This document shows, in pieces, positions 1 to 6,755 of a stretch of 64,000 bases of DNA. Position numbers and translations under genes: made by a program. Origin of the DNA: Thermomonospora catenispora (GTDB lineage Bacteria > Actinomycetota > Actinomycetes > Streptosporangiales > Streptosporangiaceae); assembly GCF_006363815.1 (NCBI RefSeq), contig NZ_RRYT01000012.1:1-64000 (forward strand), read 5' to 3'. A model generated the notes under the pieces. It was not told the origin of the DNA. It saw only the letters and a program-made list of their open reading frames with translations, and made no database searches. Position 1 is the first letter of the stretch, and every line of letters starts with the position of its first letter.

Positions 1-35
1 GCCTCCTCGTCGAACGCGATCATCTTTGCAGCCAT
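1..35 (-). CDS. groEL: Chaperonin GroEL, N-terminal 11 codons only
   Basis: Only the first codons are inside the window; the gene continues past position 1. They read MAAKMIAFDEEA, the typical start of actinobacterial 60-kDa chaperonins. The ATG lies at 35-33 with a GGGAGG ribosome site just upstream. No groES is visible next to it, so this is probably a stand-alone groEL copy of the kind actinomycetes carry in addition to the groES-groEL operon. Two CIRCE operators lie about 130-190 bases upstream, which independently supports the call and implies HrcA repression relieved by heat shock. Confidence 0.85.
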   Translation of the reverse strand, partial: MAAKMIAFDEE

Positions 36-164
36 AGGCTCCAGTCCTCCCGGAACGAGGTGGCTATCACGGATCGAGCCGACGCCCGCGACGGACGACC
101 TACCCGACGACAACCCTTCCGCCGCCGGAGTGAGGCCTCATCGCCCCGACCCCAGAGTGTGGGA

Positions 165-191
165 TTGTCACTCTCCACAGGAGAGTGCCAA
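165..191. promoter_or_regulatory. CIRCE operator, distal copy (HrcA site)
   Basis: Inverted repeat TTGTCACTC-N9-GAGTGCCAA, differing at three positions from the CIRCE consensus TTAGCACTC-N9-GAGTGCTAA. It is the weaker of two tandem copies upstream of groEL on the minus strand. Confidence 0.8.
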
Positions 192-198
192 CCGTTTT

Positions 199-225
199 TT
201 AGCACTCTACCCTGTCGAGTGCAAG
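199..225. promoter_or_regulatory. CIRCE operator (HrcA site)
   Basis: TTAGCACTC-N9-GAGTGCAAG is a near-perfect CIRCE element. HrcA is known to bind this palindrome and repress groE/dnaK genes at normal temperature. Its centre is about 175 bases upstream of the groEL start, so the promoter should lie between or within the two CIRCE copies. Confidence 0.88.
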
Positions 226-714
226 CGCCCCACCCGTTGCTCGCCAAGGGCTTCCCCCACCTGCCAATACACGCTCTCACCTGCGAGAACGCCATCATCG
301 GCGCGGTTTGCGGACACCGCCGCGCGGCGCTGTCCGCTGCCGTCGGTCACCGGCCGTGACCACGGAGGGGAAGGACCGACGAGGGCCCGTGGAGCGGTGT
401 GCCGAACCGTCGTGGGCGCACGCTCATGCATCCGCGCCCACGCCGTCCACGCCGTCCCGTGGCCGGCCAGCGCCGGCCGGCCCCCTCCGTCGCCCCGCCG
501 CGGAGCCCGCACCCGCCGGCGGCCTCTGCGGTCCCGGCCCGGCGGCTCGCAGTCCCGGGCGTCAGCGCCGCATCCGGCCGGCCTTGCCGACCCTCTTCCG
601 TCCAGTGGGCCGGGCGGCGGCGGTGATCTGGTCCGTCAGGCGGCCTCTCCGGCCGGCGAACGCCCGCGGCCGCGGTCGGCGGACGGGCATGACCGCCGAT
701 GCGAGACCGGCCGG
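226..714. other. Intergenic region, no gene recognised
   Basis: About 490 bases of GC-rich DNA between the CIRCE elements and the DUF6210-like pseudogene. Open frames exist in several registers, but none has recognisable protein character, a convincing ribosome site or neighbour overlap. Part of it must hold the groEL promoter. Confidence 0.5.
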
Positions 715-1139
715 GTGAAACGGCATGTCTTCATCGATCCGGACGGCATGGCCGGGGCCGAGGGGTGGCTGTACGTGGTGGTGGAGGCTCCGACCGGGGT
801 CGTCTATCACCAGCAGTACGGCGGTAGCGCATGTCGGCAGGGCAGGGTCGAGGGGGTTTTTCGTCCCGGTGTTCGGCGGAGGCGTTCTCGGCTGGTTGCG
901 GGAGGTGTTCACAGGCCGGCACAAGGGCGCCGGCGCCCGCGGCCACAGGTGGTCCGACGCCGAGTCGGAAGAGCTGCGGGAGGCGCTCGCCGACGTCACG
1001 TACCGGCACCGTGACGGCTTCGACGAGACCCGCATCCGTTGCGGCTGGACGAGACCCGGGTGCGGGACATCGACGAGGCGTGGACACCGGTGAGCACTCC
1101 GGACGGGCCCGGCGTGCTGTGGTGGCCAACTCGGACTGA
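715..1139 (+). pseudogene. DUF6210-like hypothetical gene broken by three frameshifts
   Basis: A conserved-looking protein can be rebuilt only by switching frame three times. Frame 1 from GTG 715 reads a segment with WLYVVVEAPTGVVYHQ and SACRQGRVEG. At a run of five G at 852-856 the sense jumps to the second frame (FFVPVFGGGVLGWLREVF through ALADVTYRHRDGFDETR). Near 1036 it returns to frame 1 (LDETRVRDIDEAWTPV, TPDGPGVL). At about 1127 it shifts again to finish WWPNSD-stop. From memory these blocks resemble the DUF6210 family of actinobacterial hypothetical proteins of unknown function. Either the gene is dead or the assembly has indels here. No function can be assigned. Confidence 0.6.
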
Positions 1140-1144
1140 AACGC

Positions 1145-1178
1145 CACCGGGCGCCCCTGCGGGCAGGGGCGCCCGGTG
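1145..1178. terminator. Perfect 15-16 bp hairpin, intrinsic or bidirectional terminator
   Basis: Arms at 1145-1160 and 1163-1178 are exactly complementary (CACCGGGCGCCCCTGC and its reverse complement) with almost no loop. It lies between the convergent DUF6210-like pseudogene and the sulfur-carrier gene. There is no T-tract, which is usual for high-GC actinomycete terminators. Confidence 0.75.
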
Positions 1179-1217
1179 CGCTGCGAAGGCCCGGGGGCGG
1201 TCCCCCGGACGGGCCGG

Positions 1218-1496
1218 TCAGCCGCCCGCGACGGCCGGGATGATGGAGATCTGGGTGCCGGCGGGCGTGGGGGTGTCCAGGCCGTCGGCGAACCGGACGT
1301 CCTCCTCGCCGACGTAGACGTTGACGAAGCGGCGGATCTTGCCCGAGTCGTCGAGGATGCGGGCGGCGATGCCGTTGTAGTTGGCGTCGAGGTCGGTGAT
1401 GACCTCGCGGAGGGTGGCGCCCTCGGCCTTGACCTCCGACTCGCCGCCGGTGTATGTGCGCAGGATCGTCGGGATCCGTACCGAAACCGTGCTCAA
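1218..1496 (-). CDS. MoaD/ThiS/CysO-like sulfur carrier protein
   Basis: A small beta-grasp protein of about 92 residues that begins MSTVSVRIPTILRTYTGGES and ends AVAGG. The C-terminal Gly-Gly is the hallmark of ThiS, MoaD and CysO, where it is adenylated and carries sulfur as a thiocarboxylate. The chosen start is TTG 1496, preceded by GGGGAG four bases upstream; GTG 1508 is possible but has no spaced ribosome site. It lies 20-30 bases after threonine synthase and is almost certainly co-transcribed with it. CysO-type carriers feed cysteine synthesis with CysM and Mec, so a sulfur amino-acid role is likely; a MoaD role in molybdopterin synthesis cannot be excluded because no partner enzyme is nearby. 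Confidence 0.82.
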   Translation of the reverse strand: MSTVSVRIPTILRTYTGGESEVKAEGATLREVITDLDANYNGIAARILDDSGKIRRFVNVYVGEEDVRFADGLDTPTPAGTQISIIPAVAGG

Positions 1497-1527
1497 TGTG
1501 CTCCCCACCTTCAGTGTCGGGTCGGAC

Positions 1528-2769
1528 TCAGGCCAGGCCGGAGGCGCGGAAGTCCTCCAGCGTGGGGTCGATCTCGGCGGAGGGGGTGGCGACCGGGGCG
1601 ACCGCGTCGAGGGTCTTCAGGCCGTCACCGGAGTTGATGATGACGGTCTCCGCCTCCGGGTCCAGTGCGCCGGAGGAGACCAGCTTGCGCAGGCAGCCCA
1701 CGGTGACGCCGCCGGCGGTCTCGGCGAAGATCCCCTCGGTGCCGGCGAGCAGCCGGATGCCCTCGACCACCTCGGCGTCGGTGACGTCCTCCACCGCGCC
1801 GCCGGTGCGGCGGACCACGTCGAGCACGTACGGCCCGTCGGCGGGGTTGCCGATCGCCAGGGACTTGGCGATGGTGTCGGGCTTGACCGGGCGGACCACG
1901 TCGTGTCCGTTCTTGAAGGCGGCGGCGACCGGGGAGCAGCCGGTGGCCTGGGCGCCGAACACCTTGTAAGGCTTGTCCTCGACCAGCCCGAGCTTGATCA
2001 GCTCCTGGAAGGCCTTGTCGATCTTGGTGAGCTGGGAGCCGGAGGCCACCGGGACGACGATCTGGTCGGGCAGCCGCCAGCCGAGCTGCTCGGCGATCTC
2101 GTATCCGAGGGTCTTGGAGCCCTCGGCGTAGTAGGGCCGGACGTTGACGTTCACGAACGCCCAGTCCTCCTGCTCGCCGGCGATCTCCGAGGCGAGCCGG
2201 TTGACGTCGTCGTAGTTGCCGCGGACGGTGACGAACGTGCCGCCGTACACCGCGGTGGTGATGATCTTCTGCTGCTCCAGGTCGGCGGGCACGAACACCG
2301 CGCTGCGGATCCCGGCGCGGGCCGCGGCGGCGGCCACCGCGTTGGCCAGGTTCCCGGTGGACGGGCAGGCCAGCACCTTGAAGCCCAGTTCGCGGGCGGC
2401 GGCCAGGGCGACCGCCACCACCCGGTCCTTGAAGGAGTGGGTGGGATTGCCGCTGTCGTCCTTGACCCACAGCCGCTGCATGCCCAGCGCTTCGGCGAGG
2501 TGGTCGGCGCGGACCAGCCGGGTGAAGCCGGGTTCGGTGTTGGGGGTGTCCTGGACGTTCGACGGGACGGGCAGCAACCCGCGGTAACGCCAGATGTTGC
2601 GCGGCCCGGCCTCGATCGAGGCGCGGGTCACCCCCGTGAAGTCGTAGGCGATTTCGAGGGGGCCGAAGCACTGCTCACAGGCGTACCGGGGGCCCAATTC
2701 ATAAGATTCGCCGCATTCGCGACAGGACAGGGACGTGGCAGGTCCAAGATCGGCAGCATCAAGTGCCAT
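1528..2769 (-). CDS. thrC: Threonine synthase
   Basis: A PLP-dependent fold-type II enzyme that converts O-phospho-L-homoserine to L-threonine, at the branch point where homoserine goes either to threonine or to methionine. The 413 residues fit the family. The PLP lysine is in NPTHSFKDR at about residue 114 and a glycine-rich phosphate loop lies downstream (CPSTGNLANA). The N-terminus has a four-cysteine zinc-ribbon-like pair (CREC at 16-19, CEQC at 31-34), seen in many actinobacterial ThrC proteins. The ATG at 2769 is set by the riboswitch and ribosome site immediately upstream. The next gene is the sulfur carrier. Confidence 0.95.
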   Translation of the reverse strand: MALDAADLGPATSLSCRECGESYELGPRYACEQCFGPLEIAYDFTGVTRASIEAGPRNIWRYRGLLPVPSNVQDTPNTEPGFTRLVRADHLAEALGMQRLWVKDDSGNPTHSFKDRVVAVALAAARELGFKVLACPSTGNLANAVAAAAARAGIRSAVFVPADLEQQKIITTAVYGGTFVTVRGNYDDVNRLASEIAGEQEDWAFVNVNVRPYYAEGSKTLGYEIAEQLGWRLPDQIVVPVASGSQLTKIDKAFQELIKLGLVEDKPYKVFGAQATGCSPVAAAFKNGHDVVRPVKPDTIAKSLAIGNPADGPYVLDVVRRTGGAVEDVTDAEVVEGIRLLAGTEGIFAETAGGVTVGCLRKLVSSGALDPEAETVIINSGDGLKTLDAVAPVATPSAEIDPTLEDFRASGLA

Positions 2770-2786
2770 GCAGCGAGGCCTTTCTC

Positions 2787-2923
2787 CTCATCTGTCCCGC
2801 GCCACCCTGGTCACGGGCCGGAGTTGGCACCCTGTCCCAGCCGGCCTCGCGGGTTGCGAGCGTCAGCACCGGGACGGGTTGCCGGGGTTTCACAGGGCCG
2901 GTCCCTCCACCCCTCTGGATGAG
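2787..2923 (-). promoter_or_regulatory. SAM-I (S-box) riboswitch upstream of thrC
   Basis: On the minus strand the leader carries the S-box landmarks in order: CTCATC, CAGAGGGGTGGAGGGAC, GCCCTGTGAAACCCCGGC, AACC, and a later GGTGCCAACTCC. Helix P1 closes as CTCATC (2923-2918) with GATGAG (2792-2787). The 3' strand of P1 runs directly into GGAGAAAGG, the ribosome-binding region of thrC, about 10 bases before its ATG. The simplest reading is translational control, with SAM binding stabilising P1 and hiding the ribosome site. SAM-I is a well-established aptamer class; its use on thrC rather than on a methionine gene is the notable part. Confidence 0.9.
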
Positions 2924-3402
2924 CGTTATGAAGTTGTGCATGCCGCCCGCCGGACGGGCGCACGCCGTACCGGCCAGGGTATCAACGCGTTATCGGATCA
3001 CCCCAAGCAGCGGACTTGTGGGGGACTTTACCCGATTTGACCGCATCGCAGATGTGCCGTCTCGCGTTCTGAGACGCGGTAAGCATGATCAAACCCGCCG
3101 GGCATCGATCCGGGGGCGGACGGACGCGCCCGCGGCCGGCGACGCCGCCTCCGGCCGCCGGTCGTCTCCGCCCGATCCCGCCCCGGCGCCGTCCGGTCCC
3201 GGCGCCGTCCCGCCGTGGCCGACATCGGTCCCGGCCGGGGGTTGACACCGCGGCGCACCGGCGCTCCGCGGCGCCGCCGCCACCGGCGCGCACCCCGTCT
3301 GTGCACGGCCGATGCGCCTCTCCCCCTCCCTCGCCCGCGGCCCGGCGGTAAGGCGGGACCCGTCGCACCGCCCGGTGACCGCCCCGTGTCACACTGCCGA
3401 GC
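2924..3402. other. Intergenic region between divergent thrC and otsA
   Basis: About 480 bases holding the promoter of the thrC riboswitch transcript and the upstream region of otsA. A mildly AT-richer stretch occurs around 2995-3060. No protein-like frame with a ribosome site was seen and no clear promoter hexamer pair was identified. Confidence 0.45.
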
Positions 3403-4881
3403 ATGAGTGACTCCGCGCATGGGGCCGCCGACCGTCAGGTGCTCGTCGCCTCGAACCGAGGCCCGGTGTCGTTCGCACAAGCCGAGGACGGCACGCTGAC
3501 GATGCGCCGCGGAGGCGGCGGGCTGGTCTCCGGCCTCGCCGGAGTCGCCGCGGGGAACGGCGCGGGCAGGCCGATCTGGGTGTGCGCGGCGCTGTCGGAC
3601 ACCGACCGCCTGGCCGCGCGGCAGGCCCCCGACGGGCGGCTGGACAAGGCCGGATACGACACCGGAGGGGCCCGCGTGCGGATGCTGGACATCCCGGCCT
3701 CGACGTTCCGGCGGGCCTACAACGGGGTGGCCAACTCCACGCTGTGGTTCGTGCACCATCTGCTGTACGACACCCCGAACGCGCCGCACTTCGACGCCCG
3801 GTCGCGCCGGGACTGGCAGTCGTACGAGGCCTACAACGCCGCGTTCGCCGATGCGCTGGCCAGGGACGCCGAGCCGGGGGCGCGGGCGGCGATCCAGGAC
3901 TACCACCTGTCGCTGGCGCCGCGGATGCTGCGCGAGCGCCGCCCCGACATCACGATCGCGCATTTCTCGCACACCCCCTGGGCCCCGCCGGAGTACTACC
4001 GGCTGCTGCCCGACGACCTGGGCGTGCAGGTGCTGGAGGGCATCCTGGGCGCCGACCACGCCGGGTTCCTGACCCGGCGCTGGGCGGAGGCGTTCCTGGA
4101 CTGCTGCGAGGCGCTGTTGCAGGCCAAGGTGGACCGGGCCGCCGGCACCGTCCGCCACAAGGGCCGCACCACCCGGATCGGCGTGCACGGGCTCGGCGTG
4201 GACGCCGAGGAGCTGACCGCCCGCGCCGCGCAGCCCGACGTGGCCGAACGCGCCCGGGCGCTGCGCGAGCAGGTGGGCGACCGGCAGCTCATCGTGCGGA
4301 TCGACCGCACCGAGCCGTCCAAGAACATCGTGCGGGGCCTGGCCGCCTACCGGGAGATGCTGGCCAACCATCCCGAATGGCACGGCCGGGTGGTGCATCT
4401 GGCGTTCGCCTACCCCTCCCGGCAGGACCTGCCCGAGTACCGGGCCTACACCCGGGCGGTGGAGGAGACGGCGGCGCAGATCCGCCGGGAGTTCGGCACG
4501 CCCGACTGGAACCCGCTGATCCTGCAGGTCAAGGACGACTATGCGCGCACCCTGGCCGCCTACGGGATGGCCGACGTGCTGCTGGTCAACCCGATCCGCG
4601 ACGGGATGAACCTGGTCGCCAAGGAGGGCCCGGTGCTGTCGCGGCGGGGATGCGCGCTGGTGCTGTCCCGGGAGGCCGGCGCCGCCGCCGACCTGGGCGA
4701 GCACGCGCTACTGGTCAACCCCTACGACGTGTCGCAGACCGCGGAGACGCTGCACCGGGCGCTGCTGATGCCGCCCGACGAGCGGGCCGAGCGCTGCCGC
4801 CGGCTGGCCGCCGCGGCGACGGCGCTGCCGCCGCGGCAGTGGTTCGCCGACCAGCTCGCCGCCCTGGAGCGCGCGGAGTGA
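3403..4881 (+). CDS. otsA: Trehalose-6-phosphate synthase-like GT20 glycosyltransferase
   Basis: A family 20 glycosyltransferase of 492 residues, predicted cytoplasmic, joining UDP- or GDP-glucose to glucose-6-phosphate. Visible blocks are SNRGPVSF near the N-terminus with the GGGGLVSGLAG loop, a DYHLSLAPRML / HTPWAPPEYY acceptor-site segment near residues 165-205, and the C-terminal donor motif IRDGMNLVAKE. A trehalose-phosphate phosphatase gene (otsB) lies 6 kb downstream, supporting trehalose synthesis. The related glucosylglycerol-phosphate synthases have similar motifs, so the acceptor is inferred. No strong ribosome site precedes the ATG, and the gene is not in an operon. Confidence 0.88.
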   Translation: MSDSAHGAADRQVLVASNRGPVSFAQAEDGTLTMRRGGGGLVSGLAGVAAGNGAGRPIWVCAALSDTDRLAARQAPDGRLDKAGYDTGGARVRMLDIPASTFRRAYNGVANSTLWFVHHLLYDTPNAPHFDARSRRDWQSYEAYNAAFADALARDAEPGARAAIQDYHLSLAPRMLRERRPDITIAHFSHTPWAPPEYYRLLPDDLGVQVLEGILGADHAGFLTRRWAEAFLDCCEALLQAKVDRAAGTVRHKGRTTRIGVHGLGVDAEELTARAAQPDVAERARALREQVGDRQLIVRIDRTEPSKNIVRGLAAYREMLANHPEWHGRVVHLAFAYPSRQDLPEYRAYTRAVEETAAQIRREFGTPDWNPLILQVKDDYARTLAAYGMADVLLVNPIRDGMNLVAKEGPVLSRRGCALVLSREAGAAADLGEHALLVNPYDVSQTAETLHRALLMPPDERAERCRRLAAAATALPPRQWFADQLAALERAE

Positions 4882-4917
4882 GGCCGGGCGGCCCGCGGCC
4901 TCGGTCTGAGGCCGTCC

Positions 4918-6003
4918 TCAGGCCGAGGCCGCGACGTCGTACTCGGGCTGGCCGAGCAGGCAGGCCACCGGGCCGGGCTCGCGGTACCGGATGATCCGGT
5001 CGCGGATGAGGCGTTTGCAGCGGATGTTCCGGCGGCGCAGGGCGACCCGGGCGTAGCGGGCCAGGTGCCCCGGCGACGGGCGGCCGCCCTCGCCGCTCAG
5101 CTCATAGCCGTAGGCCCGCAGCCGCGACCCCAGCACCGTCTCGGCGAGCGCGATCTCCCACGGCTCCAGCCGGTGCTCCCAGGACCGCACCCTCTCGGTG
5201 GTGACGGCGTCCTGGGTGCGCTCGTGCCACGTCTTCTTGGGCGGAACGGTCAGTCGGGCGATCTCCTGCGGCTCGGTCATCTGCGGGTCGAACTCCTCGC
5301 CGAGGAACCGGCACAACTCGGCCAGCTCGGCGGCGGGGTCGGCGACGAGCCGTTCGTACTGCAGCTCGTAGTAGGAGTCGGGGCCGAGCGTGCGGGCGTG
5401 TTTGCGGCCGTAGTCGATCGCCTCGCGCCATGCGCTGATCGCGTGGTAGACGCTGCCCGTGTACCACGGCATCTCCTTCAGGGAGGCCACGCAGTCCCGG
5501 CCGTCGCGGATCAGGTGCACGAACTGGGCGTCCGGCCACAGCCGGCGCAGCACGTCGACGTGCTTGAAGTAGCTCGGCCGCTTGTCGCCCCAGCGGGGCT
5601 TGCCGTACTTGCGGGCGTAGGCGCGGAACACGATGCCCAGCGCCGAGCCCATGGTCGGCGGGCCGGCCACGATCTCCTCCACGACCTCGCGGGGGTCCAG
5701 CCCCAGGTCGCCGAACTTGGTCTCCTTGCGGCCCGTGATCCATTCCGCCAGCGCCCGGCGGTTGGCCGGGTCCCGCAGATCCCCGAACGAGCGCCGGGAG
5801 TTGTAGGCCTGGAGCAGGAACCGCGTCTCGGTGGGAATGGCGATCCGCTGATGGGAGTGCAGCATCAGCTGCAACAGCGTCGTGCCCGAGCGGGGGCAGC
5901 CGATGATGAAGATGGGCCGGTCGGGTTGAGATGCCATGGGGCTCATGCTGGAGGACGGCCCGGAAGCGGCGCCGCCGTCCCACCGGCCCGATGGCCCGGG
6001 CAT
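4918..6003 (-). CDS. PAPS-dependent sulfotransferase family protein
   Basis: A sulfotransferase_1/3-type protein whose 5'-phosphosulfate loop is clear near the N-terminus (FIIGCPRSGTTLLQLML). The 3'-phosphate-binding region follows in the middle (HLIRDGRDCVAS). Such enzymes move sulfate from PAPS to sugars, lipids or small molecules; the acceptor is unknown. Three starts are possible: ATG 6003 (weak AAGAG site) and ATGs at 5946 and 5937 that give the family-typical short lead before the P-loop. It stands alone, tail-to-tail with otsA, and its stop is 37 bases from the otsA stop. Confidence 0.83.
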   Translation of the reverse strand: MPGPSGRWDGGAASGPSSSMSPMASQPDRPIFIIGCPRSGTTLLQLMLHSHQRIAIPTETRFLLQAYNSRRSFGDLRDPANRRALAEWITGRKETKFGDLGLDPREVVEEIVAGPPTMGSALGIVFRAYARKYGKPRWGDKRPSYFKHVDVLRRLWPDAQFVHLIRDGRDCVASLKEMPWYTGSVYHAISAWREAIDYGRKHARTLGPDSYYELQYERLVADPAAELAELCRFLGEEFDPQMTEPQEIARLTVPPKKTWHERTQDAVTTERVRSWEHRLEPWEIALAETVLGSRLRAYGYELSGEGGRPSPGHLARYARVALRRRNIRCKRLIRDRIIRYREPGPVACLLGQPEYDVAASA

Positions 6004-6087
6004 TAACGACTCTTGACGAACCGCGGGTCGGCCCTTGCCGGCTCCATGACCCGCGCGGGCCGGACGCCGGCCGGATGCGCCGGCCGG

Positions 6088-6639
6088 TCAGCCGTAGGAC
6101 TCCCCCAGCGTCTGGCGGACCTGCTTGCGGGCCTCGTGGATGCGGGACTTGACGGTGCCCAGCGGCAGCCCCAGATGCTCGGCGATCTCGGAGTACTCCA
6201 GCTGGGAGATGTCCCGCAGCACCAGCGCCTGGATCAGGTCGGGCTTGCGGGCCTCCAGGTCCTCCATGGCGTCCAGGATGTCCACCCGGGATCCGGCGAT
6301 CACGCTGGTGCGGCGCGGGTCGGGCCGCTGCTGCGGCAGCTCCCCGGCCTGCTCCAGGCTGCGGCGCTTGAGCGAGCGGTAGGTGGAACGGGCCGAGTTG
6401 GCCACCACCACGTGCAGCCAGGTGCTGAACCGCGAACGCCCCTCGAACCGGTGGATGTTGCGCGCCACCTGCAGCAGCGCGTCCTGGCAGGCCTCCTCGG
6501 CGTCCTGGCGGCACGGCAGGAAGCGGGCGGTGTGCCGCAGCACGTCCGGTTCGATGCGGCGCAGCAGCTCGTTGAGCGCCTCCTGATCGCCCTGGGCCGC
6601 CTTGACGGCCAGTTCCTCGGTCCGTTCGTCAAACGCCAT
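6088..6639 (-). CDS. ECF-type RNA polymerase sigma factor
   Basis: A sigma-70 family protein of about 183 residues with region 2 (DAEEACQDALLQVARNIHRF, RFSTWLHVVVANSARS) and region 4 helix-turn-helix (LEYSEIAEHLGLPLGTVKSR), lacking regions 1 and 3, as in ECF sigma factors. ATG 6639 is preferred because GGAGG and AAGG lie upstream; an in-frame ATG at 6657 lacks a ribosome site. No anti-sigma gene adjoins it. The divergent neighbour is a Ser/Thr kinase, so regulation by phosphorylation is conceivable but unproven. Confidence 0.9.
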   Translation of the reverse strand: MAFDERTEELAVKAAQGDQEALNELLRRIEPDVLRHTARFLPCRQDAEEACQDALLQVARNIHRFEGRSRFSTWLHVVVANSARSTYRSLKRRSLEQAGELPQQRPDPRRTSVIAGSRVDILDAMEDLEARKPDLIQALVLRDISQLEYSEIAEHLGLPLGTVKSRIHEARKQVRQTLGESYG

Positions 6640-6755
6640 GGCCGCCTTCGCCTCCATACCGGTCGGGGCGTCCGACCCCCGGTGTCGTCCGGCTCGCCAT
6701 CACGCCCTCCGGTCGGGTTTCCCCGCAGCCCCTATTTCTTGGGCATGATACGTGG

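Noticed and set aside
130-1014. Long open frame across the CIRCE region and DUF6210-like gene
   Set aside because: Arginine/proline-rich low-complexity sequence for the first 190 codons; only the last part has protein character and belongs to the pseudogene.
2759-2941. 60-codon minus-strand frame upstream of thrC
   Set aside because: It lies inside the SAM-I riboswitch; its sequence is explained by RNA structure.
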